A stretch of 64,000 nucleotides of DNA from JBMOKU01 sp049324315 (GCA_049324315.1 JBMOKU010000033.1:62001-126000); one strand, 5' to 3'; positions 41,968-51,442 are shown, numbered from the stretch's first letter. Numbers and translations: made by a program. The notes: generated by a model not told the origin, from the sequence alone.

Positions 41968-42339
41968 TAATGTAACATCTATAAAAGAGATACCAAATGC
42001 TAAGCCCAAAGCAATAGAAATTTCCCTAAATAAATCTATTTTTAAAGGTCTGAAAACATAATCAAAAACACAATTTAAGGCAGCAAATAAAATAAACAAA
42101 GCAATAAACTTTAACAGCCTTTTCTTTATCTCAATCCATTTTAACTTTCTTGAATTTAAAATCGTAATGAAAGGAACATATAAGAGTAAAAAGAAAGCAA
42201 GAAATAGATACCCCATTAAGAATTTGTAAGCTATACTGCTGTCTATATCTTTATAAACAATAAAAAGGGAAATTACAGTTCCAATTATAAATAGGATATA
42301 AAGAATCCTTGTAAAAACTAAAACCTTGCTTTTTTCCAT
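41947..42339 (-). pseudogene. Membrane protein gene truncated by the IS relic
   Basis: 130 codons with four membrane helices (about 8-30, 36-58, 72-90, 105-125) and a basic C-proximal loop. The open frame ends inside the element: its last codons (NYHHL and stop) are read from the right-end stem-loop. So the original C-terminus was probably lost when the element inserted. No family recognised. It may still give a product. Confidence 0.6.
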
Positions 42340-42459
42340 TTTAAACCTCTTCTCTAGGTCAAATTATACAAGTATTAAAATTTATTATTACTATATTTTG
42401 AAGCATGATACGCAATATCAAACCAATGTGCCACAGTTTTAAAAAGATACGACATAATC

Positions 42460-42535
42460 GTAGGGAACGCGCCCCCGTGCCGTTCCGTTAAGGATCAATG
42501 ATATTCAGAGGAACGCCACAGGGAGCGTTCCCTAC
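42460..42535. repeat. MITE-like long hairpin
   Basis: GTAGGGAACGC...CCGTTCC pairs with GGAACG...GCGTTCCCTAC across a short AT-rich loop. Imperfect inverted flanks (TTAAAAAGATACGACA and the complement of TGTCGCGTTTTTTAA) extend it to about 42437-42569. It lies between the truncated gene and the beta-lactamase gene. Confidence 0.75.
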
Positions 42536-42589
42536 AATGACTCAATTTGTGTCGCGTTTTTTAATACATATAAGCAAGTAATCTCAAAA

Positions 42590-43369
42590 CTACTTTTCAA
42601 GCAACTCTATCGTATGCTCAATTAAATCTACATCTCCCCAATTACCATGCCCAGGTACAACCACTTCTGCATCCGAATATTTTTCTAAAACTTTTTCCAC
42701 CGAGGACGGCCATTCTTGAATATTGGCATCCGTCGTACTTCCTAAATCCTTAGATTCAAGAGATTTTATTATACATCCGCCAAACAGTACCTTATGTTGC
42801 GGAAGCCACACCGTTATGTTGTCCACAGAATGTCCCTCCCCTGGATAAAATATTTCAAAATCAACATTTCCCATGGTGATACTAGGGTCTGTATCCAGCT
42901 TAGGCTGTGGTTTTGAAAATCCGTTCTTTTCAGCTTCTTGGGCAGTCAAGCTTGTACTCCAAGCTTCAATGCCATTTTCTAATAATGTATCAATCCCACC
43001 GATTCTATCAACATGTGCATGAGTGATAATGGTTAGCGTAACGTCTTTCTTGAATACATTTTTTACTAATTTTAACAATTCCTTTGTTTGACCATTATTC
43101 CACGGTGTATCAACCAGCACGATTCCTTTAGATGTAATAACCAACATTCCATTTGATGGTGTTCTGTACCCATTATAGTTTTCATAACTGGTGTGTACCC
43201 AAATGTTGTCTTTTATCTTTGATAATTCAATATAGTTCTTATCATCCGAACCGCTTTTAAAATGATCTTCTTCTACTTCAAAGTCACTATTCGTATTTAC
43301 ATTGCTTGTACAAGCAATCAGACCAAAAGCAGCTAGCATAACAAGAAATATGATACAGATTTTTTTCAT
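42590..43369 (-). CDS. bla: Subclass B1 metallo-beta-lactamase, lipoprotein
   Basis: 259 residues, with a lipoprotein signal (GLIAC, Cys20). All six B1 zinc ligands are present: His117, His119 and Asp121 in THAHVDRIGG, His180 in GEGHSVDN, Cys199 in FGGCIIKS and His241 in VPGHGNWGD. Lys202 also matches. The stretches WVHTSYENYNGYRTPSNG and VLVDTPW closely follow the Bacillus cereus BcII sequence. It should hydrolyse penicillins, cephalosporins and possibly carbapenems outside the membrane. Activity is not shown by sequence alone. Confidence 0.93.
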   Translation of the reverse strand: MKKICIIFLVMLAAFGLIACTSNVNTNSDFEVEEDHFKSGSDDKNYIELSKIKDNIWVHTSYENYNGYRTPSNGMLVITSKGIVLVDTPWNNGQTKELLKLVKNVFKKDVTLTIITHAHVDRIGGIDTLLENGIEAWSTSLTAQEAEKNGFSKPQPKLDTDPSITMGNVDFEIFYPGEGHSVDNITVWLPQHKVLFGGCIIKSLESKDLGSTTDANIQEWPSSVEKVLEKYSDAEVVVPGHGNWGDVDLIEHTIELLEK

Positions 43370-43453
43370 AAATTTACCTCACATTCAATCGTCTACTTAA
43401 AGCTTCTGTATATCAATATTTACTTACTTCACACAAGCCTTGCATTTTAACCT

Positions 43454-43696
43454 TTATAACCTTTTATCAATTATACTGTTGCTGTTACTATCACACCCAG
43501 CCCTTGTTTTACTTAAATCTTTCTCAGCTTGTACGATTGCTCCTGTAATAGATAGTCTCAAATCCTGCATGATTTCCTCTTTTGCTTCTAATATTGCACC
43601 CTTAACGGCACTTTTGATAAGGATATAAGCAATAATAAATGTAACTATCAAACCAAAAAGATATAGAACAATACCGATACCCATTCCCATAACCAT
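43454..43696 (-). CDS. Small membrane-anchored protein
   Basis: 80 residues from the ATG of MVMGMGIGIV, after AAGGGGGAG. One long N-terminal membrane helix (about 4-30) is followed by an amphipathic helix (AVKGAILEAKEEIMQDLRLSITGAIVQAEKDL) and a short tail with a Cys. Unknown family. The pattern, one helix plus a coiled-coil-like tail, suits a small envelope or regulatory protein. Confidence 0.6.
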   Translation of the reverse strand: MVMGMGIGIVLYLFGLIVTFIIAYILIKSAVKGAILEAKEEIMQDLRLSITGAIVQAEKDLSKTRAGCDSNSNSIIDKRL

Positions 43697-43767
43697 AACG
43701 ACTCCCCCTTGTTGATCATTTACCATATTATACCACAAAAGAAGAAATATAAGTGCTGCCTAGCAAA

Positions 43768-43814
43768 AAAATTGACCCCTGGTATTGATCAATTTTCTAC
43801 CAGGAGTCAATTTC
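43768..43814 (-). terminator. Terminator after the decayed small gene
   Basis: A 16-base stem with one mismatch (AAATTGACTCCTGGTA / TACCAGGGGTCAATTT on the minus strand) followed by seven T. Confidence 0.8.
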
Positions 43815-43846
43815 AAACCCTATTAACCTAAACCAAAGAGCGGGAG

Positions 43847-44117
43847 CTACCCTACTATCACAATTGCTTCAAATAAATTCATTAGCTTTTCATAACTGTT
43901 CAATGACTTGTTATAAGTATTAAGCAATTCTGAATAAACATCTATTTTAACACTCCCTTCAGGAGTGGTATCTTCTTCTACAGTTTCTTCATCGTTAACT
44001 ACTACTTCTTCATTTTTTCCCTGCTTTTAAATAGCTTTACTTTTATCCTACTTTGAAATATACGCTTACGCTAAAGTCTTTCTAAGGATATTTATCAATC
44101 AATTTTTTATCTAACAT
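43847..44117 (-). pseudogene. Decayed gene of about 90 codons
   Basis: An ATG with GGAGGTGATGGAA opens MLDKKLIDKYP, then hits TAG and further stops. A later frame gives KNEEVVVNDEETVEEDTTPEG, followed by VDVY-like VKIDVYSELLNTYNKSLNSYEKLMNLF and a stop. An intact ribosome site, terminator and a protein-like tail suggest a gene broken by stop codons and a frameshift. Function unknown. Confidence 0.55.
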
Positions 44118-44490
44118 TTCCATCACCTCCTATTTGGTATTTTATTCTATACACCTTCAGTCACCTTTACCTAACAAGTGACCTTGTAAGTAATTATATT
44201 AGAATAATATTTCCTAAGCTTTTCAGAATTTTAAACCTTTGTTGCAAAATTGTTACAATTTGTTACAAGCCAGCATACTAAGGTAGATATTATTGTATAA
44301 TTGTTACGGAGCCATTTGTAAAAAATAGGATTCGTAACCTTAATTTACAATGTCAAAAAATATTTTAACGCCAACTTAAGTAATGCACCTATTTTATACG
44401 CAAAATACAGTATACCACCGTATTCGTATAATATGACCACAAATGATATAATGAAGGTGTATTTTTAAGTATCATAATGGAGGTGATAGT

Positions 44491-45204
44491 ATGCAGTATT
44501 TAGGAAAAGTTTTGGTTGTAGATGACGATCCAAACATATTGGAATTGGTAAAATTGTATGGTGAAAAGGAAGGTTTTGAAGTTGTTGGAGTAGACAACGG
44601 AGACCTCGTATTATCTGCCTTTAGCAGAGAAAATCCTGACGTAATAATACTGGATATTATGCTTCCCGGAAAAGATGGACTTACGCTGTGCCGTAATTTA
44701 AGGCAGATACGTATGATTCCCATTATCATGCTAACTGCTAAAGGAGAGGAAGCAGACCGAGTCTTAGGACTGGAAATGGGGGCTGATGACTATGTGGCAA
44801 AACCTTTTAGTCCTAGGGAATTAGTGGCTAGAATCAAAGCCGTTTTACGTCGGACCAAAACACCCAGTGTCGTGGAAAATGTGAATTTAAAATATCCAGG
44901 ATTAGAAGTTATGGCTAATCTCAGAAAAGTACTAATCAATGGTAAGGAAATAGGGGTCACGCCTAAAGAGTTTGATCTGCTGTATTATCTTGCACAAAAT
45001 CCCCTACGTGTCTTTTCTAGAGAAAATCTTTTGTCAGCTGTTTGGGGATATGATTACTTTGGTGATCAGCGTACAGTGGATGTCCATGTGCGAAGATTAA
45101 GAAAGAAATTATCTTCTTTGGATCATGAGTATTTAACAACGATTTGGGGTATAGGCTATCAATTTACCGCTCCCATAAAAGTGAAGGAAGTAGCTTATGA
45201 ATAG
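44491..45204 (+). CDS. OmpR/PhoB-family response regulator
   Basis: 237 residues. Receiver domain with VDDDPN, phospho-acceptor Asp in VIILDIMLPG, and KPFSPRE after the switch Lys. The C-terminal winged helix (about 140-230) has VTPKEFDLLYYLAQNP and RTVDVHVRRLRKKL. The ribosome site GGAGGTGATAGT precedes the ATG. It overlaps the kinase gene by eight bases. Two TATAAT boxes 20 bases apart upstream (44427 and 44447) lack clear -35 boxes. Confidence 0.95.
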   Translation: MQYLGKVLVVDDDPNILELVKLYGEKEGFEVVGVDNGDLVLSAFSRENPDVIILDIMLPGKDGLTLCRNLRQIRMIPIIMLTAKGEEADRVLGLEMGADDYVAKPFSPRELVARIKAVLRRTKTPSVVENVNLKYPGLEVMANLRKVLINGKEIGVTPKEFDLLYYLAQNPLRVFSRENLLSAVWGYDYFGDQRTVDVHVRRLRKKLSSLDHEYLTTIWGIGYQFTAPIKVKEVAYE

Positions 45205-46771
45205 ACGTGTAGCGTGGGAAAAGCAATTAGCTGAGAAGCTTTTAGAAAAGCTTTTTGAAACCCTTATAAAGCTTTGGCTGTTCTTAAAGCATTTTTTGCT
45301 AGCACAGTTTAACAAGAATATTTATACTAGAATAATATTTACCAATGCAATATGCTTTATTGTCTGTATTACTGCATTAACAGCCTGTTTTGATTTTGCA
45401 GTTAAACAAGTAACCTACAATCAAATTCAGCAAGAATTATTACGAAAGGCTAAACGGGCAAACTTTGCTTTACTTCAACAAGACAATTTGGAGTGGCTGA
45501 CTCCCTCTATAGACAAAGATAACAACGATACTCACGATCAACAGGAGTTACTCAAATTTTTATCTGATATTTTTGATGCAAAGATTACTGTTTTCGATAA
45601 AATGGGTAATATTGTGGCCACATCTGCCAAGCAGGAAGTAGTACCAGGCACTCAAGTGGAGAAAAAATTTATTGATGCCATCTCCAATGGTGAAACCATG
45701 ACCACAAAAATTATTAATGACGAGACTGAAGAGCTGGCATTTATTGCTGCTGTTCCCATGGGCGACAGTAAAGATATTATTGTGAATGGCATTTTACTAG
45801 AAGTAAAGCCATCTAATCTTGATCTTAGCAGAATCAAAATGCGTTTATATCTAATCTTGGGAGGAATCGTGATCCTTCTTATGATCATTTTTATTTCCGT
45901 CTACCAGGCCATACACATATCCAGACCCATTTCTCAGTTAACTACCTCTATGGCTGAACTAAACAACGGAAATTATGTTCTACTCGAAGATGATCCTGTC
46001 CTCGATGAAGTAAAAATGCTTTCAGAACAATTTAATAAATTAACTGTGAAAATGCAGAGGATACAAGAGGAAAATCAGAAAGTCGAAGAAGATCGAACAA
46101 GGCTTTTTGCAGAGATATCCCACGAGCTTCGCACCCCTTTGACTGCTGTTCAGGGGTTTGTAGAAGCTATACGGGATGGTATCGTTCAAGATAAAGATTT
46201 ACTGGATCGATACTTAGAAATCATTTACACCCAAACGATTCATATAAATAGATTGGTAGATGATATGTTACAATTGAGCCGCTTAGAAAGCGGCAGTATC
46301 AGTCTTGAAAAACTTCCTTTAGATTTAATATCCCTAGCACAAGGGGTTGTTGAATCCATGAAAGCAATGGCACAGTCTAAGAGCACAACGATCGTATTTG
46401 AGAAAAATATAGAGCAGGCAATGATATTTGGCGACATCGACCGCATTGAGCAGGTCATTAGAAACTTACTGCAAAACGCTATCAATGCCACAGAAAATGG
46501 GGAAATCGAAGTTACAGTAGAAATTTCACAGTGTGAGGTTATTCTCTCAATTAAAGATAATGGTGTTGGTATACCCACTGAAGATTTGCCGCATATTTGG
46601 GATAGATTCTATCGTAGTAAAACCCAGAGAAGTAATAGTAAGCTGCAGCAAGGCAGCGGCCTGGGTTTGGTTATCGTAAAGCAGCTTGTACAGCTGCACA
46701 GTGGAAAAATCGATGTGGAAAGTCAACTTGGAATTGGGACTACTTTCAGGGTCCATTTCCCGGCTTTGTAG
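45197..46771 (+). CDS. Membrane sensor histidine kinase
   Basis: 524 residues. A basic N-terminal segment of about 45 residues precedes membrane helix 1 (about 50-72). An extracellular sensor of about 150 residues, helix 2 (about 218-238) and a HAMP domain follow. The kinase core has AEISHELRTPLTAVQGF (phospho-acceptor His), an N box in NLLQNAINATENG and G boxes KDNGVGIP and GSGLGLVIVK. It pairs with the overlapping OmpR-type regulator; the signal is unknown. Confidence 0.93.
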   Translation: MNRRVAWEKQLAEKLLEKLFETLIKLWLFLKHFLLAQFNKNIYTRIIFTNAICFIVCITALTACFDFAVKQVTYNQIQQELLRKAKRANFALLQQDNLEWLTPSIDKDNNDTHDQQELLKFLSDIFDAKITVFDKMGNIVATSAKQEVVPGTQVEKKFIDAISNGETMTTKIINDETEELAFIAAVPMGDSKDIIVNGILLEVKPSNLDLSRIKMRLYLILGGIVILLMIIFISVYQAIHISRPISQLTTSMAELNNGNYVLLEDDPVLDEVKMLSEQFNKLTVKMQRIQEENQKVEEDRTRLFAEISHELRTPLTAVQGFVEAIRDGIVQDKDLLDRYLEIIYTQTIHINRLVDDMLQLSRLESGSISLEKLPLDLISLAQGVVESMKAMAQSKSTTIVFEKNIEQAMIFGDIDRIEQVIRNLLQNAINATENGEIEVTVEISQCEVILSIKDNGVGIPTEDLPHIWDRFYRSKTQRSNSKLQQGSGLGLVIVKQLVQLHSGKIDVESQLGIGTTFRVHFPAL

Positions 46772-46787
46772 TATTACCTATATTAAA

Positions 46788-46813
46788 AAGAGGATGAATT
46801 TTTTCATCCTCTT
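46788..46813. terminator. Bidirectional terminator
   Basis: AAGAGGATGAA / TTCATCCTCTT with a T-rich loop, between the convergent kinase and hydrogenase genes, with AT-rich flanks on both sides. Confidence 0.85.
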
Positions 46814-46831
46814 CTTTGTTGCTTGGTCTAT

Positions 46832-48586
46832 TCAAATTCTTTCCCGCTCTTCAAAGTGCGTATGAAGCAGTTCATGAGCTAATTTTCCATAGGGCTCACC
46901 CAGATATTCCTTATAGAGCTGCAGTATTTCCGGATTTTCATGGGATTTTCTTAGTTTCTTATTCTTGTCCTCCCTATAGATGGCTTCCCGACGTTTTTTA
47001 ACAATCTCATAGTTCCCATGATGATAAGGTTGACCGCCTCCAGCAATACAACCTGCCGGACAGGCCATAATTTCAATAGCATCATAGGCATCTTTACCTT
47101 CTCTAATCTCTTCAAGCAGTTCTCGAGCATTTCCTAGTCCGCTGGCAATACCAATTCTTAATTCCTTGTCTCCTATTTTGACGGTTGCTTTTCTGAGACC
47201 ATCTGCCCCTCTTAATTGTTCAAATTCAACATTTTTCAGTTCTTCACCGGTCATCCACTCATAGGCTGTACGAATGGCTGCTTCGATGACACCGCCGGCG
47301 GTTCCAAAAATAACAGATGCCCCTGTGCTTTCTCCCAACAGTCTATCATAGTCACTATCCGGAAGATTTTCAAATTCGATACCTGCCTCTTTGATCATTG
47401 CCCCCAATTCCCTGGTGGTCACAACGATGTCCACATTATTATGCTCGTCTTTCGTCAGCTCTGGACGTTTTGCCTCTGCCTTTTTAGCGATGCAAGGCAT
47501 GATGGAAACAACCACAATATTATCCGGATCGATTCCATTCTTTTCTGCATAGTAGGTTTTAGTGATGGTTCCAAACATGATATGGGGCGACTTGCAAGTT
47601 GACGGTACCTCCAATAGTTCCGGGAATTGATGCTCGATAAATTTGACCCATGCAGGGCAGCAGCTGGTTAATATGGGCAGCGTCTTATTGTTTTTGACTC
47701 TATGAATAAGCTCTGAAGCTTCTTCCATGATGGTAAGGTCTGCTCCAAAATCTGTATCAAATACGGCATCAAAACCCATTCGCTTTAATGCTGTTACCAT
47801 TTTGCCTGTTACGATGGTTCCAGGTTCCATACCAAAAAGCTCACCAAGTGCCACACGAATGGCAGGGGCAGTCTGTACAATAACGTGTTTGTCCGGATCA
47901 TTGATGGCTTCCCATACTTTACTGGTATGGTTGACCTCCGTAAGGGCCGCTGTCGGACATACAGCCACACATTGTCCACAATAAGTACAGGAGGATTCCA
48001 CCATAGGAATGTTAAAGGCTGGCCCTACAAAGGCATCAAAGCCACGGCCGATTCCCGATAATATTCCACAGGTTTGCACCTCATTGCACATGGTCTCACA
48101 GCGCCTGCAGTAGATACACTTGTTTGCATCCTTTACAATGGCATCGCTGGAAAGGTCTTTGGGGTAATCCATCCGTTCACCTTCCCATCTGATTTCCCTT
48201 ACACCAAGCTCAGCAGCCAGTGCCTGCAGTTCACATTGCAGGTTTTTAGGGCAAGTAAAACATTCATTGGGATGATTGGATAAAAGAAGCTCTACAGCCA
48301 TCCTCCGGGCAGTAATGGCACGAATCGAGTCTGTCCGGATCTCCATACCATCTGTTAGCTTTGTGACACAAGCCGGTACAAGAGTATTCCTTCCCGGAGC
48401 CTCCACCATACATACCCTGCAGGAGGCTGTTTGATTGACCATTTTTAGATCGTGCAGATCCAAATGACACAGTGTAGGGATTTTAACACCTGCTTCATGG
48501 GATGCTTCCAATATGGTAATCCCCTCCGGCACTGTCAGTTCCTGATCATTTATTTTTACTTTGATCATTTTTTTATTTTCGTCCAT
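46832..48586 (-). CDS. hydA: [FeFe]-hydrogenase large subunit HydA
   Basis: 584 residues. N-terminal 2Fe-2S ferredoxin domain (Cys40, 56, 59, 73), a His/Cys3 cluster (HPNECFTCPKNLQC, residues 105-118), and two 4Fe-4S clusters (Cys157-167 and Cys200-210). The H-cluster motifs are L1 TSCCPAW (307-313), L2 MPCIAKK (363-369) and L3 MACPAGCIAGGGQP. A C-terminal tail of about 55 residues has ENPEILQLYKEYLGEP. It reduces protons or oxidises hydrogen as the catalytic part of the HydABC complex. Confidence 0.97.
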   Translation of the reverse strand: MDENKKMIKVKINDQELTVPEGITILEASHEAGVKIPTLCHLDLHDLKMVNQTASCRVCMVEAPGRNTLVPACVTKLTDGMEIRTDSIRAITARRMAVELLLSNHPNECFTCPKNLQCELQALAAELGVREIRWEGERMDYPKDLSSDAIVKDANKCIYCRRCETMCNEVQTCGILSGIGRGFDAFVGPAFNIPMVESSCTYCGQCVAVCPTAALTEVNHTSKVWEAINDPDKHVIVQTAPAIRVALGELFGMEPGTIVTGKMVTALKRMGFDAVFDTDFGADLTIMEEASELIHRVKNNKTLPILTSCCPAWVKFIEHQFPELLEVPSTCKSPHIMFGTITKTYYAEKNGIDPDNIVVVSIMPCIAKKAEAKRPELTKDEHNNVDIVVTTRELGAMIKEAGIEFENLPDSDYDRLLGESTGASVIFGTAGGVIEAAIRTAYEWMTGEELKNVEFEQLRGADGLRKATVKIGDKELRIGIASGLGNARELLEEIREGKDAYDAIEIMACPAGCIAGGGQPYHHGNYEIVKKRREAIYREDKNKKLRKSHENPEILQLYKEYLGEPYGKLAHELLHTHFEERERI

Positions 48587-48604
48587 ACTTTCACCTCATT
48601 TCTT

Positions 48605-50251
48605 TTAGGATTTGATTCCAATCTTATTCTTAGCCGGATATTTTCCTTCTCCCTGTGGATGGTCTACATCCTTAATAAAGGCCATATACTCATCCCAGAA
48701 ATACTTCATGGTACTGATGACCGGATTTGGTGCCGTTTGTCCCAGACCGCATAAAGAGCCATCCTTGATCATATAAGACAGCTGCTTTAAGGCATCAATA
48801 TCCGCCATAGTGCCTTTTCTGCTGGTGATCTTATTCAATAGCTCATACATTCTCTTTGTACCTACACGACAAGGTGTACATCTGCCGCAGGATTCATCCA
48901 TGGTAAACTCCAGATAAAATTTGGCGATGTTAACCATGTTGTCTGTTTCATCCATGACGATCATCCCCCCTGAGCCCATCATGGATCCGATTCCCTTAAG
49001 GCTGTCATAATCGATGGGTGTGTCCAGATCCTTTTCCGTAATAACCCCCCCGGACGGTCCGCCGGTTTGTACTGCTTTGAACTTGCGGCCCCCTTGTATG
49101 CCTCCGCCAATATCGTAAATAATTTCTCGTAGGGTAATACCCATCGGTACTTCTACCAGACCTACGTTGTTAATTTTACCGGCAAGGGCAAATACCTTTG
49201 TTCCTTTGCTGTTCTCCGTTCCAATAGATGTAAACCATTCTGCTCCTCTTGTTATGATGGGCGGGATATTGGCAAAGGTTTCAACATTATTAACACAGGT
49301 TGGATGCCCCCAGTACCCTTCTTCAGCAGGATAAGGCGGCTTATAATTGGGTTCTCCCCGTTTTCCTTCACAGGAATTAATGAGGGCTGTTTCTTCACCG
49401 CATACGAATGCACCGGCACCATATTTCAAGTCAATATCAAAGCTAAAATTTGTCCCAAAAATATTTTTACCTAATAAGCCCTGTTCCCTAGCCTGTTTGA
49501 TGGCCGTATTGAGCCTGGAAATTGCCAGGGGATATTCGGCTCGAATATAAATGATCCCTTTATCTGCGCCGATAGCATATCCACCGATGGCCATTGCCTC
49601 CAAAACGCTGTGGGGATCGCCTTCTAGGATACTTCTATCCATAAAGGCTCCCGGATCACCCTCATCAGCATTACAGATGATAAACTTCACATCACTTTCC
49701 TGCTTCTTGGTGACCTCCCATTTTATACCGGTTGGAAATCCTCCCCCACCGCGGCCGCGAAGTCCTGATTTTTTCACTTCATCGATCACTTGGTCCCTTG
49801 TCATTTCGGTGATGGCTTTTCCCAATGCTTCATATCCACCTAATGCAATGTATTCATAGATATCCTCGGGGTTAATCAATCCGCAGTTTCTTAGAGCAAC
49901 ACGGAGCTGCTTTTTATAAAAGGGCATATCCTCTTGTTTATTAATCCTTTGTCTTGCTTTTGGCTCTTGATACAATAGTCTTTCTACTCTTCTCCCTTTG
50001 ACGATATGCTCATCAACGATATCCTTGGCATCTTTTGGACCTACACGAACATAAAATACATCATCCGGTTCTATTTTTACAATGGGCCCTTGTTCGCAAA
50101 ATCCAAAGCATCCTGTTTTGATAACCTGTACTTCTTCTGCATATCCTCGGGCCTTGATAATAAGCTCTAAATTTTTGATTACCTTTTCACTTTCACTGGC
50201 TAAACAGCCTGTACCGCCACAGACCATGATATTTGTACGAGCTCTTGCCAT
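48605..50251 (-). CDS. hydB: NuoF-like hydrogenase subunit HydB
   Basis: 548 residues. An N-terminal thioredoxin-like 2Fe-2S domain with CGGTGCLAS and GCFGFCEQGPIV precedes a NuoF core: the FMN/NADH region GLRGRGGGGFPTG, NADEGDPGAFMDR and GAGAFVCGEETAL, then a 4Fe-4S site SCGRCTPCRVG. The HydB of bifurcating hydrogenases binds NADH and FMN and splits electrons between ferredoxin and NAD. The C-terminal ferredoxin domain of longer HydB proteins is absent: the protein ends about 70 residues after the CTPC cluster. Confidence 0.94.
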   Translation of the reverse strand: MARARTNIMVCGGTGCLASESEKVIKNLELIIKARGYAEEVQVIKTGCFGFCEQGPIVKIEPDDVFYVRVGPKDAKDIVDEHIVKGRRVERLLYQEPKARQRINKQEDMPFYKKQLRVALRNCGLINPEDIYEYIALGGYEALGKAITEMTRDQVIDEVKKSGLRGRGGGGFPTGIKWEVTKKQESDVKFIICNADEGDPGAFMDRSILEGDPHSVLEAMAIGGYAIGADKGIIYIRAEYPLAISRLNTAIKQAREQGLLGKNIFGTNFSFDIDLKYGAGAFVCGEETALINSCEGKRGEPNYKPPYPAEEGYWGHPTCVNNVETFANIPPIITRGAEWFTSIGTENSKGTKVFALAGKINNVGLVEVPMGITLREIIYDIGGGIQGGRKFKAVQTGGPSGGVITEKDLDTPIDYDSLKGIGSMMGSGGMIVMDETDNMVNIAKFYLEFTMDESCGRCTPCRVGTKRMYELLNKITSRKGTMADIDALKQLSYMIKDGSLCGLGQTAPNPVISTMKYFWDEYMAFIKDVDHPQGEGKYPAKNKIGIKS

Positions 50252-50284
50252 AACGAACCTCCTTTACAAAACATTTTCATTTCT

Positions 50285-50677
50285 TTACGCCCTTTCAAAA
50301 TCCACTTCCAACACCAGATTTTCTACAGGTTCTCCACCTTTTATGTGTTTTTCTATGATCTGATGAACCCTGTTTTTCTTAACGTTCCCATAAAGAACAG
50401 GCTTTTGTCCCGGAATATTTACTTGAACAGTAGGTTCTGAATGGCAGTATCCGATGCATCCTACCGGCACCACTTTAACATTGTTAAGCTTCTCCTTAGC
50501 GATCTCATCGACAAATTCATTCAATGTTTCTCTGGCTCCGGAAGAAATGCCACAGGTAGCCATTCCGATAAGGATTTCTATCCTATCTTCACTGGTTTCA
50601 CCATGTTCCCGTAAGTTCACCTTGCCCGCATGCTCTTCCCTTATTTTTTTAAGCTCCTCTAATGATTTTATGGTCAT
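50285..50677 (-). CDS. 2Fe-2S thioredoxin-like ferredoxin subunit
   Basis: 130 residues. A thioredoxin-fold 2Fe-2S domain with MATCGISSGA at the first Cys and VPVGCIGYCHSEPTV at the other two or three. Such small subunits sit between HydC and HydB in many Clostridia hydrogenase operons. It probably carries electrons within the complex. It lies 12 bases past hydC. Confidence 0.9.
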   Translation of the reverse strand: MTIKSLEELKKIREEHAGKVNLREHGETSEDRIEILIGMATCGISSGARETLNEFVDEIAKEKLNNVKVVPVGCIGYCHSEPTVQVNIPGQKPVLYGNVKKNRVHQIIEKHIKGGEPVENLVLEVDFERA

Positions 50678-50688
50678 CTTAAAACCTC

Positions 50689-51201
50689 CTAACCACGATA
50701 TGCATTAATAATCTCATCCAGATCCTCTTCTTTCACCCGGCCAAACACCTTGTCATCAACCATAACAACGGGTGCTAGACCGCATGCTCCAATGCAGCGC
50801 ACATCTTTTAAAGTAAAAAGCCCGTCTTCTGTTATTTCATTGGACTCAACATTTAGTTTTTCTTTCAGCCTTTCAATAATTTTATCTGCACCTCTGACAA
50901 AGCAAGCTGTTCCCATACAGACACTCATGGTATGTTTTCCCCTGGGTTTTGTCGTGAAATAAGAATAAAAGCTGACGACACCAAATACTTCAGCACCGGG
51001 AATACCTAGCTTTCTGGCAACAAAGAGCTGTACGTCCCTTGGCAGATAGCCAAATATGCCCTGTGCTTTATGTAAGATCTCAATTAAAGCACCCTTGGTG
51101 GTTTCCATGTTGTCTATAAAATTTTCCAGTTCATCAAACTTTTCCTTTGGCAGCTCCTCGCTTACTGGCTTTGTAACACTAATTGCTTGTGGTTTTGTCA
51201 T
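50689..51201 (-). CDS. hydC: NuoE-like hydrogenase subunit HydC
   Basis: 170 residues from ATG of MTKPQAISVTKP, with AAGGATGGTG upstream. NuoE-family 2Fe-2S protein: SVCMGTACFVRGADKI and DVRCIGACGLAPVVMVD hold the four cysteines. The N-terminal half is a helical domain (GALIEILHKAQGIFGYLP). It is the first gene of the hydrogenase operon. Confidence 0.95.
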   Translation of the reverse strand: MTKPQAISVTKPVSEELPKEKFDELENFIDNMETTKGALIEILHKAQGIFGYLPRDVQLFVARKLGIPGAEVFGVVSFYSYFTTKPRGKHTMSVCMGTACFVRGADKIIERLKEKLNVESNEITEDGLFTLKDVRCIGACGLAPVVMVDDKVFGRVKEEDLDEIINAYRG

Positions 51202-51354
51202 AATATTCACCATCCTTTCTAAATATTGGAATATAACGATTCTTATTAATATACCCTTTTCATAAAATATTTAAAACAGTTTTGCTGCCAATCTTATTAT
51301 TCATAAAATACGGATTTTTATTGCATGCTTCATAAAATTTATTTCAATAGAAAA

Positions 51355-51387
51355 GAGACCATCCTAAAAACTTAATAGGATCGTCTC
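51355..51387 (-). terminator. Terminator of the uronate operon
   Basis: GAGACGATCCTA / TAGGATGGTCTC with one mismatch, followed by TTTTC on the minus strand. About 55 bases past the lyase gene stop. Confidence 0.75.
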
Positions 51388-51442
51388 CATATGTTTCAAG
51401 CATATACTTCAACATACTACCATCGCTTTACTTTACATAAAA

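Noticed and set aside
44401..44460. Consensus promoter for the response-regulator gene
   Set aside because: Two TATAAT boxes exist but no -35 box at proper distance, so not listed as a promoter.
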